DNA of 64,000 bases, from assembly GCF_000519185.1 (NCBI RefSeq), contig NZ_JAFA01000025.1, positions 1 through 64,000 of the forward strand. The letters are read 5' to 3'. Made by a program: the position numbers and the translations under genes. The notes under the pieces were generated by a model, which was not told the origin of the DNA, did not search any database, and saw only the letters and a program-made list of their open reading frames with translations. Of the stretch, positions 7,317 to 16,296 are shown piece after piece. Within the stretch, counting starts at the first letter, position 1. Each line of letters opens with the position of its first letter. Source of the stretch: Paraburkholderia nodosa DSM 21604 (GTDB taxonomy: Bacteria; Pseudomonadota; Gammaproteobacteria; Burkholderiales; Burkholderiaceae).

Positions 7317-9977
7317 TCATTGCACCGCGTACTCGAACTCGCCTGACTCGTCGGCGCGCACGCTCACGCGCGCGAGCGACGTGCCCTGCGCGATACGCTC
7401 CAGAATCTGCTGTGCGAGTTCCGGCAAGAGCGTGCCGTTGAGAATGTGATCGACGTTGCGCGCGCCCGAATCGACTTCGGTGCATCGCGCGAGCACCGCA
7501 TCGACGAGTGACTCGTCCCATTCGAACGTGGCGCCGTGGTTCGCCTCGACGCGGCGGCGAATGCGTTCCAGCTTCAGCTCGATGATCTCCGCGAGCACGT
7601 CGTCGGAAATCGGGTAATACGGCACGACTTTCATGCGGCCGAGGAAAGCGGGCTTGAACGACTTGTACAGTTGCTGGCGCAGCAACTCGGCCAGTGCGTC
7701 AGCGTCAGGCAGATCTTCCTCGGACTTGTTCAGGCAGGCCTGCATGACCGCAGCCGAGCCCACATTCGACGTGAGGATGATGAGCGTGTTGCGAAAGTCG
7801 ATCGCCCGGCCCTCGGCGTCGTCCATCGTGCCTTTGTCGAAAACCTGGAAGAACATTTCCAGCACGTCGGGATGGGCCTTTTCCACTTCGTCGAGCAGCA
7901 CGACCGAATACGGGTTGCGGCGCACGGCCTCGGTCAACACCCCGCCCTCGCCATAGCCTACATAGCCGGGCGGCGAGCCCTTCAGGCCCGATACGCTGTG
8001 CGCCTCCTGATACTCGCTCATGTTGATGGTAATGAGCTTGCGTTCGCCACCGTAGAGAATGTCGGCCAATGCGAGCGCCGTCTCGGTCTTGCCCACGCCG
8101 GACGGCCCCACGAACATGAAGACGCCACGCGGCTTGTTCGGGTCCTCCAGATTCGCGCCCGCCGTGCGCACGCGCTGCGCGATGGCTTCTAGCGCGTGAT
8201 CCTGGCCGATCACGCGCTCGGCCAGCAGCGGTTGAAGATTCAGCATGGTCTGGATCTCGTCCTTCACCATGCGGCCAAGCGGAATCCCGGTCCATGACGC
8301 AACGATTTCGGCCACCACCTGCGCGTCGACCTGCAGCGGCACCATCGGCGCGTTCTGCTGCAGCGCGTGCAGGCGCGCGATGAGCGGCGGCAACGATTCG
8401 CGCGCCGTATCGGCGTCGCGCATTCGTTCGGATGACGTACTGTCTTCGCGCGCTGCGTCGATCTGGCCACGCAGTTTCGTGATCTGCGCCACGAGTTCGC
8501 GCTCCTCGGCGTGGCGTGCCTCGCTTTCGGCCAGTTCACGCCCAGCAACGTCGCGCGCCTCGCGCAGCGCCGCAAGGCGCTCGTCATGCTCGGCGCCATG
8601 CACGGTTTCCCGCTCGAGCGAAGCGATCTCCGCCTCGATACGTTCGATGCGCTTCTTGCCGTCATCGATCGCACCAGGCGTCGCGCCCTGCGCGAGCGCC
8701 ACCCTGGCGCACGCGGTATCGAGCACGCTCACGGCCTTATCAGGCAGTTGCCGCGCGCTGATATAGCGATGCGAAAGCCTCACGGCCTCGGTAATCGCCT
8801 CGTCGAGAATACGCACGTCGAAGTGGCGCTCCATGAGCCCCACCATGCCGCGCAGCATGGCCGCCGCAAGCGTTTCGTCGGGCTCCTCGATCTTGACCAC
8901 CTGAAAGCGCCGCGCCAGCGCCGCATCTTTCTCGAAGTAGCGCTTGTACTCGCTCCACGTCGTCGCGGCGATCGTGCGCAGTTCGCCACGCGCGAGCGCG
9001 GGTTTGAGCAGGTTCGCCGCATCGTTCTGGCCCACCTGACCGCCTGCGCCGATGATGGTATGCGCCTCGTCGATGAAGAGCACAATGGGCTGCGCACTCT
9101 TCTTGACTTCGTCGATGACGCTTTTCAGGCGGTTCTCGAACTCGCCCTTCACACTCGCGCCAGCCTGCAGCAGTCCCATGTCCAGCACGCGCAATGCAAC
9201 GCCGCACAGCGCCTCAGGCACGTCGCCCGCGGCGATACGCAGTGCGAGCCCTTCCACCACGGCCGTCTTGCCCACGCCCGGCTCGCCTGTGAGGATCGGG
9301 TTGTTCTGGCGGCGGCGCATCAGGATGTCGATAGTCTGGCGGATCTCCGCTTCGCGCCCGATCACCGGGTCGACGTGCCCTTCGCGTGCACGCTGGGTCA
9401 GGTCGGTCGTATAGGTGTCGAGTGCGGGCGTTTTCGACGCAACTCCACTCGTTGCGCTTGCAACTTCATTACCAGCTTCTGCCGTGCCTTCACCCAGCTC
9501 GACCTCGACCGAACCTTGCGTCACTTCATCGAAGCGATGTTTAAGCTCAGCGACGGGAACCTCCGCGAAACGCGCCGACATGCGCTGCGCGAACTGCGCG
9601 AGATCGGGCGCGCTCAACAGCGCGAGCAGCAAATGACCAGAACGGATGCGCCCGATCTGCGAGTCGAGCGACGCGATCAGCCAGGCCTGCTCGAACAGCG
9701 CGATCAAATGCGGAGAGAACACTGGAGTGCGCGTATTGCCCGTCTTGAAGCGTTGCAGTTCGCGCTCCAGATCCGCTCGCAGCGCGTGCGCATCGACGCG
9801 CGACGCACGCAGCACGCAGGCGAGATCGCTGGCCGGTTCCTCGAGCAGCGCGAGCAGCACATGCTCGAGGTCCACTTCGTAGTGCCCGCGCGACAGGCAC
9901 GCACTCGCCGCACGCTCGGTAGCCAGCCGGCAAGTGGTGTTCAGCTTCGCGATCAGGGTCTTCAGGGGCGTGCTCAT
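7317..9977 (-). CDS. tssH: TssH/ClpV AAA+ ATPase that recycles the T6SS sheath
   Basis: This 886-residue protein has a ClpN-type double repeat domain (residues ~1-150), a first AAA+ domain with Walker A GEPGVGKT near residue 228, a coiled middle domain (ERIEAEIASLERETVHG onward) and a second AAA+ domain with Walker A GPSGVGKT near residue 622 plus Walker B VVLLDEVEKAH. The N-terminus and cluster position identify ClpV rather than housekeeping ClpB. It unfolds contracted TssB/TssC sheath in the cytoplasm. tssG ends 31 bp upstream and tssA starts 69 bp downstream, all on the same strand. Confidence 0.97.
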   Translation of the reverse strand: MSTPLKTLIAKLNTTCRLATERAASACLSRGHYEVDLEHVLLALLEEPASDLACVLRASRVDAHALRADLERELQRFKTGNTRTPVFSPHLIALFEQAWLIASLDSQIGRIRSGHLLLALLSAPDLAQFAQRMSARFAEVPVAELKHRFDEVTQGSVEVELGEGTAEAGNEVASATSGVASKTPALDTYTTDLTQRAREGHVDPVIGREAEIRQTIDILMRRRQNNPILTGEPGVGKTAVVEGLALRIAAGDVPEALCGVALRVLDMGLLQAGASVKGEFENRLKSVIDEVKKSAQPIVLFIDEAHTIIGAGGQVGQNDAANLLKPALARGELRTIAATTWSEYKRYFEKDAALARRFQVVKIEEPDETLAAAMLRGMVGLMERHFDVRILDEAITEAVRLSHRYISARQLPDKAVSVLDTACARVALAQGATPGAIDDGKKRIERIEAEIASLERETVHGAEHDERLAALREARDVAGRELAESEARHAEERELVAQITKLRGQIDAAREDSTSSERMRDADTARESLPPLIARLHALQQNAPMVPLQVDAQVVAEIVASWTGIPLGRMVKDEIQTMLNLQPLLAERVIGQDHALEAIAQRVRTAGANLEDPNKPRGVFMFVGPSGVGKTETALALADILYGGERKLITINMSEYQEAHSVSGLKGSPPGYVGYGEGGVLTEAVRRNPYSVVLLDEVEKAHPDVLEMFFQVFDKGTMDDAEGRAIDFRNTLIILTSNVGSAAVMQACLNKSEEDLPDADALAELLRQQLYKSFKPAFLGRMKVVPYYPISDDVLAEIIELKLERIRRRVEANHGATFEWDESLVDAVLARCTEVDSGARNVDHILNGTLLPELAQQILERIAQGTSLARVSVRADESGEFEYAVQ

Positions 9978-10008
9978 GTCGTGCTGTCCAGCCTCGGGTC
10001 TCGTGTGT

Positions 10009-11094
10009 TCAATGAATGACGTGCAGTTCGTAGCGTGCGTCGCGGCGGTCGCGTTCGGCTTCGTGCGTGCATAGGAAAGCGTCCCAGCCCAGGCGCGCGC
10101 CGGCGCCCAGGCGGCTTGGCCCCACTTCCTCGCGACGCAGCACCAGCAGCACCTCGTATTCGAGCGTTACGCGCGCGAGCAGCGTAAGCATGCGTTCGAG
10201 CGCGAGCGCGTGTTCCGCACCCGGCAGGAAGGCCTCATAGTCGGCCTTCGAAAGCGGCCCGATCACGAGGCGCGCACGCATGTCGCGTTGCCAGACGCGT
10301 TCGCCCGCAAGCGCCGTTGCACCGAGCATCACGTTGCGCTGGCCGAGCATGGAAAGCTGGTCGGGCGGCACGACGTACCACTTGCCCACGAACTGCTCGA
10401 CTTGCACGGGCACGCCGAAATAGTCGGAGAGCGTCTGGCGCAGATACGCGGCGGAAACCGGCTGATGACGCGCGGCCACGGCATGACCCGCAATCGCCTC
10501 GTCGTAAAGCGCACCACCGCCGTCCTGCAGGCTCTCGCGCGACGCGTCGTTGGCCACGCCCGCTAGCGCGAGCAGCAGCGGCAGATAGCGTTCGTCGCGA
10601 TCGAGCTCGTAGTGCAACGGCAGCCGGTACTTTTTCCACGCCGAATAGAACAGCGCCGTGGCGCGGTTCGAGAACACGTCGAAAAACTCGCGCGCCGCGC
10701 GGTCGCGCCGCAATTGCTCGCGCGCGACGATCTGCTCGGTATAGTTCAGCGGCAGCGCGCCTTGCGCGCCCAGCAGCCCGAAGAACGCGGGTGTGAGATC
10801 CACGCGTTCGAGTTCGCCCGCATCGAGCGCGGCCGCGCGTTGGCCGGCATCGGCCAGCGGCGCGCCAGCGGCATCATAAGACACCGCCCCCGCAATTTCG
10901 CTGGCCGGAAACGCGAGCGACAGCGTATTGCGAAAGGCGATGCGCTGCGGAAGCACGTCGCGCTGACGCGCGCCGGCCTTGTCGACGAACCAGCGTTCGA
11001 GCAGGCGCACCGCCTGGAAAAAACCAAAGCGGTGCGGTTCCTCGAGCAACCGCTCGATTACGCCAGAATCGATTCGCCGCTGCGCGGGCTGCAT
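10009..11094 (-). CDS. tssG: TssG, T6SS baseplate component
   Basis: This 361-residue protein matches the ImpH/VasB family: RFGFFQAVRLLERWF at the N-terminus, LTPAFFGLLGAQGALPLNYTEQIV, REFFDVFSNRATALFYSAWKKYR and a C-terminal VLRREEVGPSRLGAGARLGWDAFL. It forms the TssKFGE baseplate wedge with TssF. The ATG at 11094 has AGGAGAT about 7 bases upstream. Its start overlaps the 3' end of tssF by 37 bp, which fits coupled translation and the fixed TssF:TssG stoichiometry. Confidence 0.96.
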   Translation of the reverse strand: MQPAQRRIDSGVIERLLEEPHRFGFFQAVRLLERWFVDKAGARQRDVLPQRIAFRNTLSLAFPASEIAGAVSYDAAGAPLADAGQRAAALDAGELERVDLTPAFFGLLGAQGALPLNYTEQIVAREQLRRDRAAREFFDVFSNRATALFYSAWKKYRLPLHYELDRDERYLPLLLALAGVANDASRESLQDGGGALYDEAIAGHAVAARHQPVSAAYLRQTLSDYFGVPVQVEQFVGKWYVVPPDQLSMLGQRNVMLGATALAGERVWQRDMRARLVIGPLSKADYEAFLPGAEHALALERMLTLLARVTLEYEVLLVLRREEVGPSRLGAGARLGWDAFLCTHEAERDRRDARYELHVIH

Positions 11095-12896
11095 CGCATG
11101 ATCTCCTCGCCGGTGCGCCGCGAGACGACGACCAGTTGCACGAAGCTGTTGATGTGCACGTAAAGCCCGAAAAACACGTCGATGACGCGCACGAACGTTC
11201 CGAGGCTAGTGCCGACGAAGTGATCTTCGTCGACGGTCAGGCGGATCTCGATGCCGCGCACGAAGGTCGCGAACGGTTTGCCGGGCAGCCATTGCACGGC
11301 GGCGCGCTGCTCGACGTCGACGATACCGTCCACGTGCCGCGCCGACACCGCCGTGCGCCGCAGGTCATAGAGCGCGAGCATTTCCTTGAGCGTCGTTGCG
11401 CCGTGGTTCACGAGCGAGACGTGGTTGAGCGCGAGATGCGAGATGAGCCGCCAGTGCGCGGCCTGGCGGCGCTCGAAGCGCACGCACGGCGTTGGCCGCA
11501 TCAGGAGCGCTATGCTGCTCGCAATCGCGCCGCCCTCGAGAAACAGATCACCGCCTTCGAGTCCGGTCGCGAGCGCCGTGGGCAAGTCGCGGTTGGTACA
11601 GGTCAGCTCGAGGCTCAATGTTTCGTTTTGCGCGGTATCCACTTCGAAGTCGATATCGACGATCGAGATCTCGGTTTCGTAGCCCGGGCTCTTTTGCGCA
11701 ACGGATTCGTCGCGCCGGGCGAACCAGTAGTGGCCGGCGCGCATCGATTCGCCATGCCGCAGCGAATAGAAAGGCCGGAACTCGACGACCGTTTCTTCGT
11801 GCGCGCGTTGCCGTACCAGTTGCACGGAGTCGATCGAATAGACCTCATAGGCGAATGCGCGCCGCCCCTCTGCCACCACGGGATACGAGACCGCCTGATG
11901 ATCGAGGCGAATCGGCTCGCCGTGCTGCCTGAAGAGGTTCACCACGGGCGTGCAGAAGAGCCGCATGTGGTGCGCCGCGAGCGCGTCAAGCAAGCGCGCC
12001 ACGTGCGAGTCGCCGCGCACGTCCTTGAGCACGATATGAAGCGTGAGACGCTGGCAGCGGCCCGCCGCGGCGGTCATTGCCGCGAGGTCGAAGTCGACGA
12101 AATCGAACTTGTCCGGAAACGCGAAATACTCCGTGAGCAGGCGGTACGCGGGGTGCGACTTCGCGGGATAGTCGATCAGCGCGTCGGCCACGTCGAAGCC
12201 GGCCTGCGCGAACGGCAGCGCGGAGAGCGCGCGCCAGCGGCCATTGCGTTCGGGCTCGGCGTAAGCGGCAATCGCGTGCACGAACAGGCAGTCGCCGAGC
12301 GCCGCGATGAACGACTGCTCACCGTGCAGGTAAGTGCGCAGCGCGCCGCTTCTCCACGCGGAGAGGTCGAACTGCGGCGAGGTCGATTCGAACGTGATCG
12401 ACACGACGCCGGTTGCATTCGGCGGCAGCACGGTCGCGCTCGGTGCGATCGCCGCCGGAACGTAGCGCGCCTCCGAAATGCGGATCGGCGCGAGCGTCAC
12501 GTCGTAGGCGGTGCGAAAGCGGCATTGCACGCCGCGGATCGGCCGCGACTTGAGTTCCGTGCCGCGCTCGATCACGGCCGGCTCGGTGAGATTGCCGAGC
12601 GCGCCCGCAGCGCCGAACTGGGCGATCGAGCACGAGGGGAACGGACGCAGATAGTGCGGGTACAGCACCTCCAGCAGCGCCTCGGTGAACTCCGGGTAAT
12701 CGTCGTCGAGGCGCTTGTTGATGCGCGCGCCGAGCAACGCGAACGACTCGATCATCCGCTCGACGTGCGGGTCTTCGCAGTGCTCCCCCGTCATCGCGAG
12801 GCGGGCCGCGATCTTCGGGTAGCGCTGCGCGAATTCGCGCGAATAACGCCGCAGGAACGACAGTTCGCGCTCGTAGTACGGCAACAGCTCTTCCAT
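11058..12896 (-). CDS. tssF: TssF, T6SS baseplate component
   Basis: The protein has 612 residues from the ATG at 12896, which I prefer over an in-frame TTG seven codons upstream because GGGAG lies about 8 bases before it. It shows the ImpG/VasA signature: MEELLPYYERELSFLRRYSR, YPKIAARL, DPHVERMIESFALLGARINKRLDDDYPEFTEALLEVLYPHYLRPFPS. It builds the baseplate wedge with TssG in the cytoplasm. It overlaps tssG and follows tssE by 69 bp on the same strand. Confidence 0.96.
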   Translation of the reverse strand: MEELLPYYERELSFLRRYSREFAQRYPKIAARLAMTGEHCEDPHVERMIESFALLGARINKRLDDDYPEFTEALLEVLYPHYLRPFPSCSIAQFGAAGALGNLTEPAVIERGTELKSRPIRGVQCRFRTAYDVTLAPIRISEARYVPAAIAPSATVLPPNATGVVSITFESTSPQFDLSAWRSGALRTYLHGEQSFIAALGDCLFVHAIAAYAEPERNGRWRALSALPFAQAGFDVADALIDYPAKSHPAYRLLTEYFAFPDKFDFVDFDLAAMTAAAGRCQRLTLHIVLKDVRGDSHVARLLDALAAHHMRLFCTPVVNLFRQHGEPIRLDHQAVSYPVVAEGRRAFAYEVYSIDSVQLVRQRAHEETVVEFRPFYSLRHGESMRAGHYWFARRDESVAQKSPGYETEISIVDIDFEVDTAQNETLSLELTCTNRDLPTALATGLEGGDLFLEGGAIASSIALLMRPTPCVRFERRQAAHWRLISHLALNHVSLVNHGATTLKEMLALYDLRRTAVSARHVDGIVDVEQRAAVQWLPGKPFATFVRGIEIRLTVDEDHFVGTSLGTFVRVIDVFFGLYVHINSFVQLVVVSRRTGEEIMRCSPRSGESILA

Positions 12897-12965
12897 CGGT
12901 ACGCTCCCGCCCCCCAAAACTGCCTTTATGTCATGCCATGTCGCGCGCCGCCGGTCGCGGCCGCG

Positions 12966-13445
12966 TCAGGCTTTTGCGCGTGCGCGCGTGACCGAATACT
13001 GCAGCGTCGAAGGCTGCAGCATCGCGTCGAAACTCACCGGCTCCTGCGCCGGATGCACCACCAGCAACGCCTGAATCGCGAAGTACAGTGCGTTGGTCGA
13101 GCGCTCGTTCAGTTCGAGCGTCACTGAAACGCGCTGCAAACGCGGCTCGTGCCGCTCGATCGCCTGCTGGATCGACTTGCAGATGAACGCGCGGTCGTAA
13201 TGACTCGCAAGGCTCAAGCCAGCGAAATCGTTCAGCCCGTAGGTCAGGATCGAACGGCGGCACTCGGGCAACAGCGCGAGTTCGTGCTCGGTGAACGCGA
13301 TGCGCGAGTTCAGGATCGACTCCAGATCGCGCGCAACGCTCCCCTTGAGCTCTTCGATCGAGAACTGCCGCACTGCCGCCGGTGCCGGCGAATGCGGATC
13401 GTCGTCGAAGAGTTTGTCGAGTAGTCCTGGCTCGAAACGCTTCAT
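12966..13445 (-). CDS. tssE: TssE, gp25-like T6SS baseplate protein
   Basis: This 159-residue protein has the gp25/lysozyme-like family pattern: GLLDKLFDD near the N-terminus, SIEELKGSVARDLESILNSR, ILTYGLNDFAGLSL and a C-terminal beta region RVSVTLELNERSTNALYFAIQALLVV. It is the gp25 equivalent that starts sheath polymerisation. It lies between hcp (81 bp upstream, with a strong hairpin in the gap) and tssF. Confidence 0.95.
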   Translation of the reverse strand: MKRFEPGLLDKLFDDDPHSPAPAAVRQFSIEELKGSVARDLESILNSRIAFTEHELALLPECRRSILTYGLNDFAGLSLASHYDRAFICKSIQQAIERHEPRLQRVSVTLELNERSTNALYFAIQALLVVHPAQEPVSFDAMLQPSTLQYSVTRARAKA

Positions 13446-13480
13446 CGGTTCAAATAGAGTCGGTCAGCCAGATGAAACAA

Positions 13481-13520
13481 GCGCGCAGGCAGTGCACGCG
13501 ATCGCGTGCCGCCTGCGCGC
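13481..13520 (-). terminator. Large GC hairpin just after hcp stop
   Basis: Outer arms GCGCGCAGGC (13481-13490) and GCCTGCGCGC (13511-13520) pair perfectly. Inner arms GCACGCG (13494-13500) and CGCGTGC (13503-13509) extend the stem with a 3-versus-1 base bulge. It lies 6 bp beyond the hcp stop and before tssE, with no U-tract. It probably stabilises the hcp message or partly ends transcription, which would let hcp be made in excess of tssE-G. Confidence 0.6.
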
Positions 13521-13526
13521 GCCGCG

Positions 13527-14030
13527 TCAGACCGCGTAGGTCTTGTCGTTCTTCGTGAGGCTCCATGCGCCTTGCGCATTGCCGCCCTGGTTGCCGCCGA
13601 TCTTCTGCTGCGTATACTTCCACTGCACGGCCGCATACTTCAGCGAGAACTGCTCCGTGGGCAGCCCTTCGCCGACAACTTCCGGCGTGATGCTGGAAAT
13701 GATCACGTATTTGAGCTTGATTTCGAGGTACTTGATGCGGTTACCCTCGCCGTCCGAGCGCATGAAGTCGATCGTGACTTCGTCGAAGGTCGTGCCACCC
13801 GAAGCGTGCTGATAGAGCAGCGGGCTCACGACGTCGATGTCCTTCAGGAAGCGCATGTCGGCATGCTCGCAGCGCTCGACCGTGTGACCGCCGGCCGTCG
13901 AGGCCGTTGCCGAACGCGGCTGCAGAATCGAGTGATTCCACGAATCGATTTCGATCCAGCCGGCATGGTCCTTGTCCTGCGACTCGCCCTTGATGGCCGG
14001 ATTTCCGAATTTTAGATAGATATCCTTCAT
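13527..14030 (-). CDS. hcp: Hcp/TssD, T6SS inner tube protein
   Basis: This 167-residue protein is a full-length Hcp: MKDIYLKFGNPAIKGESQDKDH at the N-terminus, IEIDSWNHSI, GGHTVERCEHADMRFLKDIDVVSPLLYQHASGGTTFDEVTIDFMRSDGEG and ITPEVVGEGLPTEQFSLKYAAVQWKY. It forms hexamer rings stacked into the expelled tube and can carry small effectors. It is flanked on both sides by stable hairpins (13481-13520 and 14110-14139), consistent with separate dosage of this abundant subunit. Confidence 0.97.
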   Translation of the reverse strand: MKDIYLKFGNPAIKGESQDKDHAGWIEIDSWNHSILQPRSATASTAGGHTVERCEHADMRFLKDIDVVSPLLYQHASGGTTFDEVTIDFMRSDGEGNRIKYLEIKLKYVIISSITPEVVGEGLPTEQFSLKYAAVQWKYTQQKIGGNQGGNAQGAWSLTKNDKTYAV

Positions 14031-14109
14031 AACGCCTCGACTCCCCAGAGTGGTGGTTTACGGTAGTTTGATAACGCGAGCCCAAAGGCGATGCCCCGGG
14101 TTGCTTCCC

Positions 14110-14139
14110 GGAGCGATCCGCTGGATGGCGGACCGCTCC
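14110..14139 (-). promoter_or_regulatory. Intercistronic hairpin between tssC and hcp
   Basis: Arms GGAGCGATCCGC (14110-14121) and GCGGACCGCTCC (14128-14139) pair 11 of 12 around the loop TGGATG. The hairpin lies in the 139-bp gap between the tssC stop and the hcp start, on the transcript of both. It may be an mRNA processing or stabilising element that protects the hcp message. No U-tract follows, so full termination is unlikely. Confidence 0.5.
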
Positions 14140-14169
14140 TGCTCAACTCATTCGCGCGCCTGCGCGGTT

Positions 14170-15663
14170 TTATGAATTAGCCGGCTTCGGCAGATCCGCC
14201 ACGAGCCGCAGCGAAATCGACAGCTCGTCGAGCTGGAAGTGCGGCCGCAGGAACGCGACCGACCGGTACGAACCCGGCTTGCCCGGAATCTCGCTAACCT
14301 GGATCGACGCCTCGCGCAACGGAAACTGCGCCTTTTGCTCCTGCGAGGCGTTGTCGTCGAGCAGCACGTACTGCGAAATCCAGCGGTTCAGGAACACCTC
14401 GACGTTCTGCGCGGACGCGAAGCTGCCGATCTTGTCGCGCATCATCGCCTTCAGATAGTGCGCCACGCGCGACACCGAGAAGATGTATTGCAGCTGCGCC
14501 GAAAGCACGGCGTTCGCGTTCGCGTTGTCGGTACTATATTTTTTGGGCTTCTGCACTGACTGTGCGGCAAAGAACGCAGCGTAGTCCGAGTTCTTGCAAT
14601 GGACGAGCGGAATGAAGCCGAGGTCGCTCAGTTCCTTTTCGCGCCGGTCGGTGATGGCGATTTCGGTCGGGCATTTCAGCGCGATTTCGCCGTCGTCGGT
14701 CTTGAACGTGTGCGTGGGCAGGTCCTCCACGAGTCCGCCGCCTTCCACGCCGCGAATCGCCGCGCACCAGCCGAAGTCGTCGAACGCCGCGGTCAGGCGC
14801 GCCGCAAAGGCCCAGGCCGCGTTACACCAGAGGTATTTCGCGTGATCGGTGCCGTCCACGTCTTCGACGAAATTGAAGCCTTCCGCCGTCGCGCCGTCCT
14901 TCGGATTGAACGGCAGGCGCCCGAGAAAGCGCGGCAGCGTGAGACCCACGTAGCGCGAATCTTCCGCGTCGCGGAACGACTTCCACTTCGTGTATTCGAC
15001 GGTGTCGAACACCTTGCCGAGATCGCGCGGCTTGCCGAGGTCGGCGAACGACTCGAGCCCGAGCAGTTCCGGCGACGCCGATGCGACGAACGGCGCATGC
15101 GCCGCCGCCGCAACGTGCGACATCTGCTCGATGAAATACATGTCTTCCGGCTGGCGCGTCACTTCGTAGTCGCCAATCAGCGCACCGAACGGCGCGCCGC
15201 CGAACGTGCCGAACTCTTCTTCGTAGATCTTCTTGAAGAGCGCGCTCTGGTCGAATTCGACGGCGGTCTTGAAGTCGCGCACGACGTCACGCTTGGGCGC
15301 GTGCAGCGCCTTGATCTTGATGGTCGAGCCGGTATTGCTTTCCTTGCACAGATACTCGAGGCCGCGCCAGGTGCTTTCGAGCCCCTGGAATTCCGGAGCG
15401 TGCATCACGGCGCTCAGCTGTGCAGAGATCAGGCGGTCGAGTTCGGCCACGCGGGCATCGATCGTCGCCGAAAGATTGTTCGAGACGATCACGGTGCCTT
15501 CCAGCACCTGATGCACGAGCTCGCCAATGAGGTCTTTCGCGCGCGCGTGTTCGGATTCGGATTTGGCCACCTTGCTCTTTTCGACGATCTCGTCGAGCAA
15601 CGAGGGCGCGGCCTGGGCTTCTTCCAGGGCCGGTGCGCGAACTGCGCCAGTCTGCTGATTCAT
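14170..15663 (-). CDS. tssC: TssC, large T6SS sheath subunit
   Basis: This 497-residue protein matches VipB/TssC: QGLESTWRGLEYLCKES, GAPFGALIGDYE, LPRFLGRLPF, FVEDVDGTDHAKYLWCNAAWAFAARLTAAFDDFGWCAAIRGVEGGG, PTEIAITDRREKELSDLGFIPLVHCKNSDYAAFFAAQS and a C-terminal RWISQYVLLDDNA. With TssB it forms the contractile sheath around Hcp, which ClpV later disassembles. The ATG at 15663 is preceded by AGGGGAGAT. tssB ends 18 bp upstream. Confidence 0.98.
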   Translation of the reverse strand: MNQQTGAVRAPALEEAQAAPSLLDEIVEKSKVAKSESEHARAKDLIGELVHQVLEGTVIVSNNLSATIDARVAELDRLISAQLSAVMHAPEFQGLESTWRGLEYLCKESNTGSTIKIKALHAPKRDVVRDFKTAVEFDQSALFKKIYEEEFGTFGGAPFGALIGDYEVTRQPEDMYFIEQMSHVAAAAHAPFVASASPELLGLESFADLGKPRDLGKVFDTVEYTKWKSFRDAEDSRYVGLTLPRFLGRLPFNPKDGATAEGFNFVEDVDGTDHAKYLWCNAAWAFAARLTAAFDDFGWCAAIRGVEGGGLVEDLPTHTFKTDDGEIALKCPTEIAITDRREKELSDLGFIPLVHCKNSDYAAFFAAQSVQKPKKYSTDNANANAVLSAQLQYIFSVSRVAHYLKAMMRDKIGSFASAQNVEVFLNRWISQYVLLDDNASQEQKAQFPLREASIQVSEIPGKPGSYRSVAFLRPHFQLDELSISLRLVADLPKPANS

Positions 15664-15681
15664 GTCGATCTCCCCTGGCGC

Positions 15682-16236
15682 TTATTGACCGTTGCCGTCG
15701 CTGGATTCGTCGCGCTCGCCACGATCCGCTTCGCCGGTGCCACCCGTTTTGCCCGCGAGCGCCTGCAACTGTTGCGTATTGGCCAGCACCTCGCTCAGCA
15801 GGTCTTCGAGCTTGTCGTTGCCGGCGAGCTTGTTGCGCAGGTCCGCGAGCTTCGAGCGCGCCTCGAGAAGACGGCGCAGCGGCTCGACCTGCGCGACGAC
15901 TTCGTCCGGATTGAAGTCGGCCATCGAATGAAAGCGCAAGTCCACGGCGAACTTGCCGCCCGCCTCGCTCAAGCGGTTCTCGACCTGGAACGCCGCGCGC
16001 GGCTCGATGCCCTTCATGACGTCGTCGAAATTGTCACGGTCGATATTGACGAACTTGCGGTCGCGCAGCCGCGGCTGTTCGACTTCCGACTGCCCCGCGA
16101 GATCGCCCATCACGCCGACTACGAACGGCAGCTCCTTCACCTCAATGGCGTCGCCGAGTTCGACTTCGTACGTCAACTGGACGCGCGGCGGCCGCACTTT
16201 CTGCAAGCGCTTCTGAATACTTTCTTTCTTGGCCAT
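15682..16236 (-). CDS. tssB: TssB, small T6SS sheath subunit
   Basis: This 184-residue protein matches VipA/TssB: MAKKESIQKRLQKVRPPRVQLTYEVE, LPFVVGVMGDLAGQS, KFVNIDRDNFDDVMKGIEPRAAFQVENRL, FHSMADFNPDEVVAQVEPLRRLLEAR and KLADLRNKLAGNDKLEDLLSEVL. It has a slightly acidic, disordered tail (GGTGEADRGERDESSDG). It pairs with TssC to form the contractile sheath. The tagM-like lipoprotein gene lies 60 bp upstream on the same strand. Confidence 0.98.
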   Translation of the reverse strand: MAKKESIQKRLQKVRPPRVQLTYEVELGDAIEVKELPFVVGVMGDLAGQSEVEQPRLRDRKFVNIDRDNFDDVMKGIEPRAAFQVENRLSEAGGKFAVDLRFHSMADFNPDEVVAQVEPLRRLLEARSKLADLRNKLAGNDKLEDLLSEVLANTQQLQALAGKTGGTGEADRGERDESSDGNGQ

Positions 16237-16296
16237 CGAGGGCTCCCCTGTTCGAGTCGTTCAAGACCTGTTGTCAGCAATTCACCGCCGGGCGGT

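Noticed and set aside
7317..9977. Housekeeping ClpB disaggregase
   Set aside because: The ClpV-type N-terminal domain and position between tssG and tssA identify the T6SS ATPase.
12897..12917. Upstream TTG start for tssF
   Set aside because: The ATG at 12896 has a Shine-Dalgarno sequence and gives the conserved family N-terminus.
11136..13127. 663-codon open frame on the plus strand
   Set aside because: It is antisense to tssF and tssE with low-complexity Arg/Glu composition and no family resemblance.
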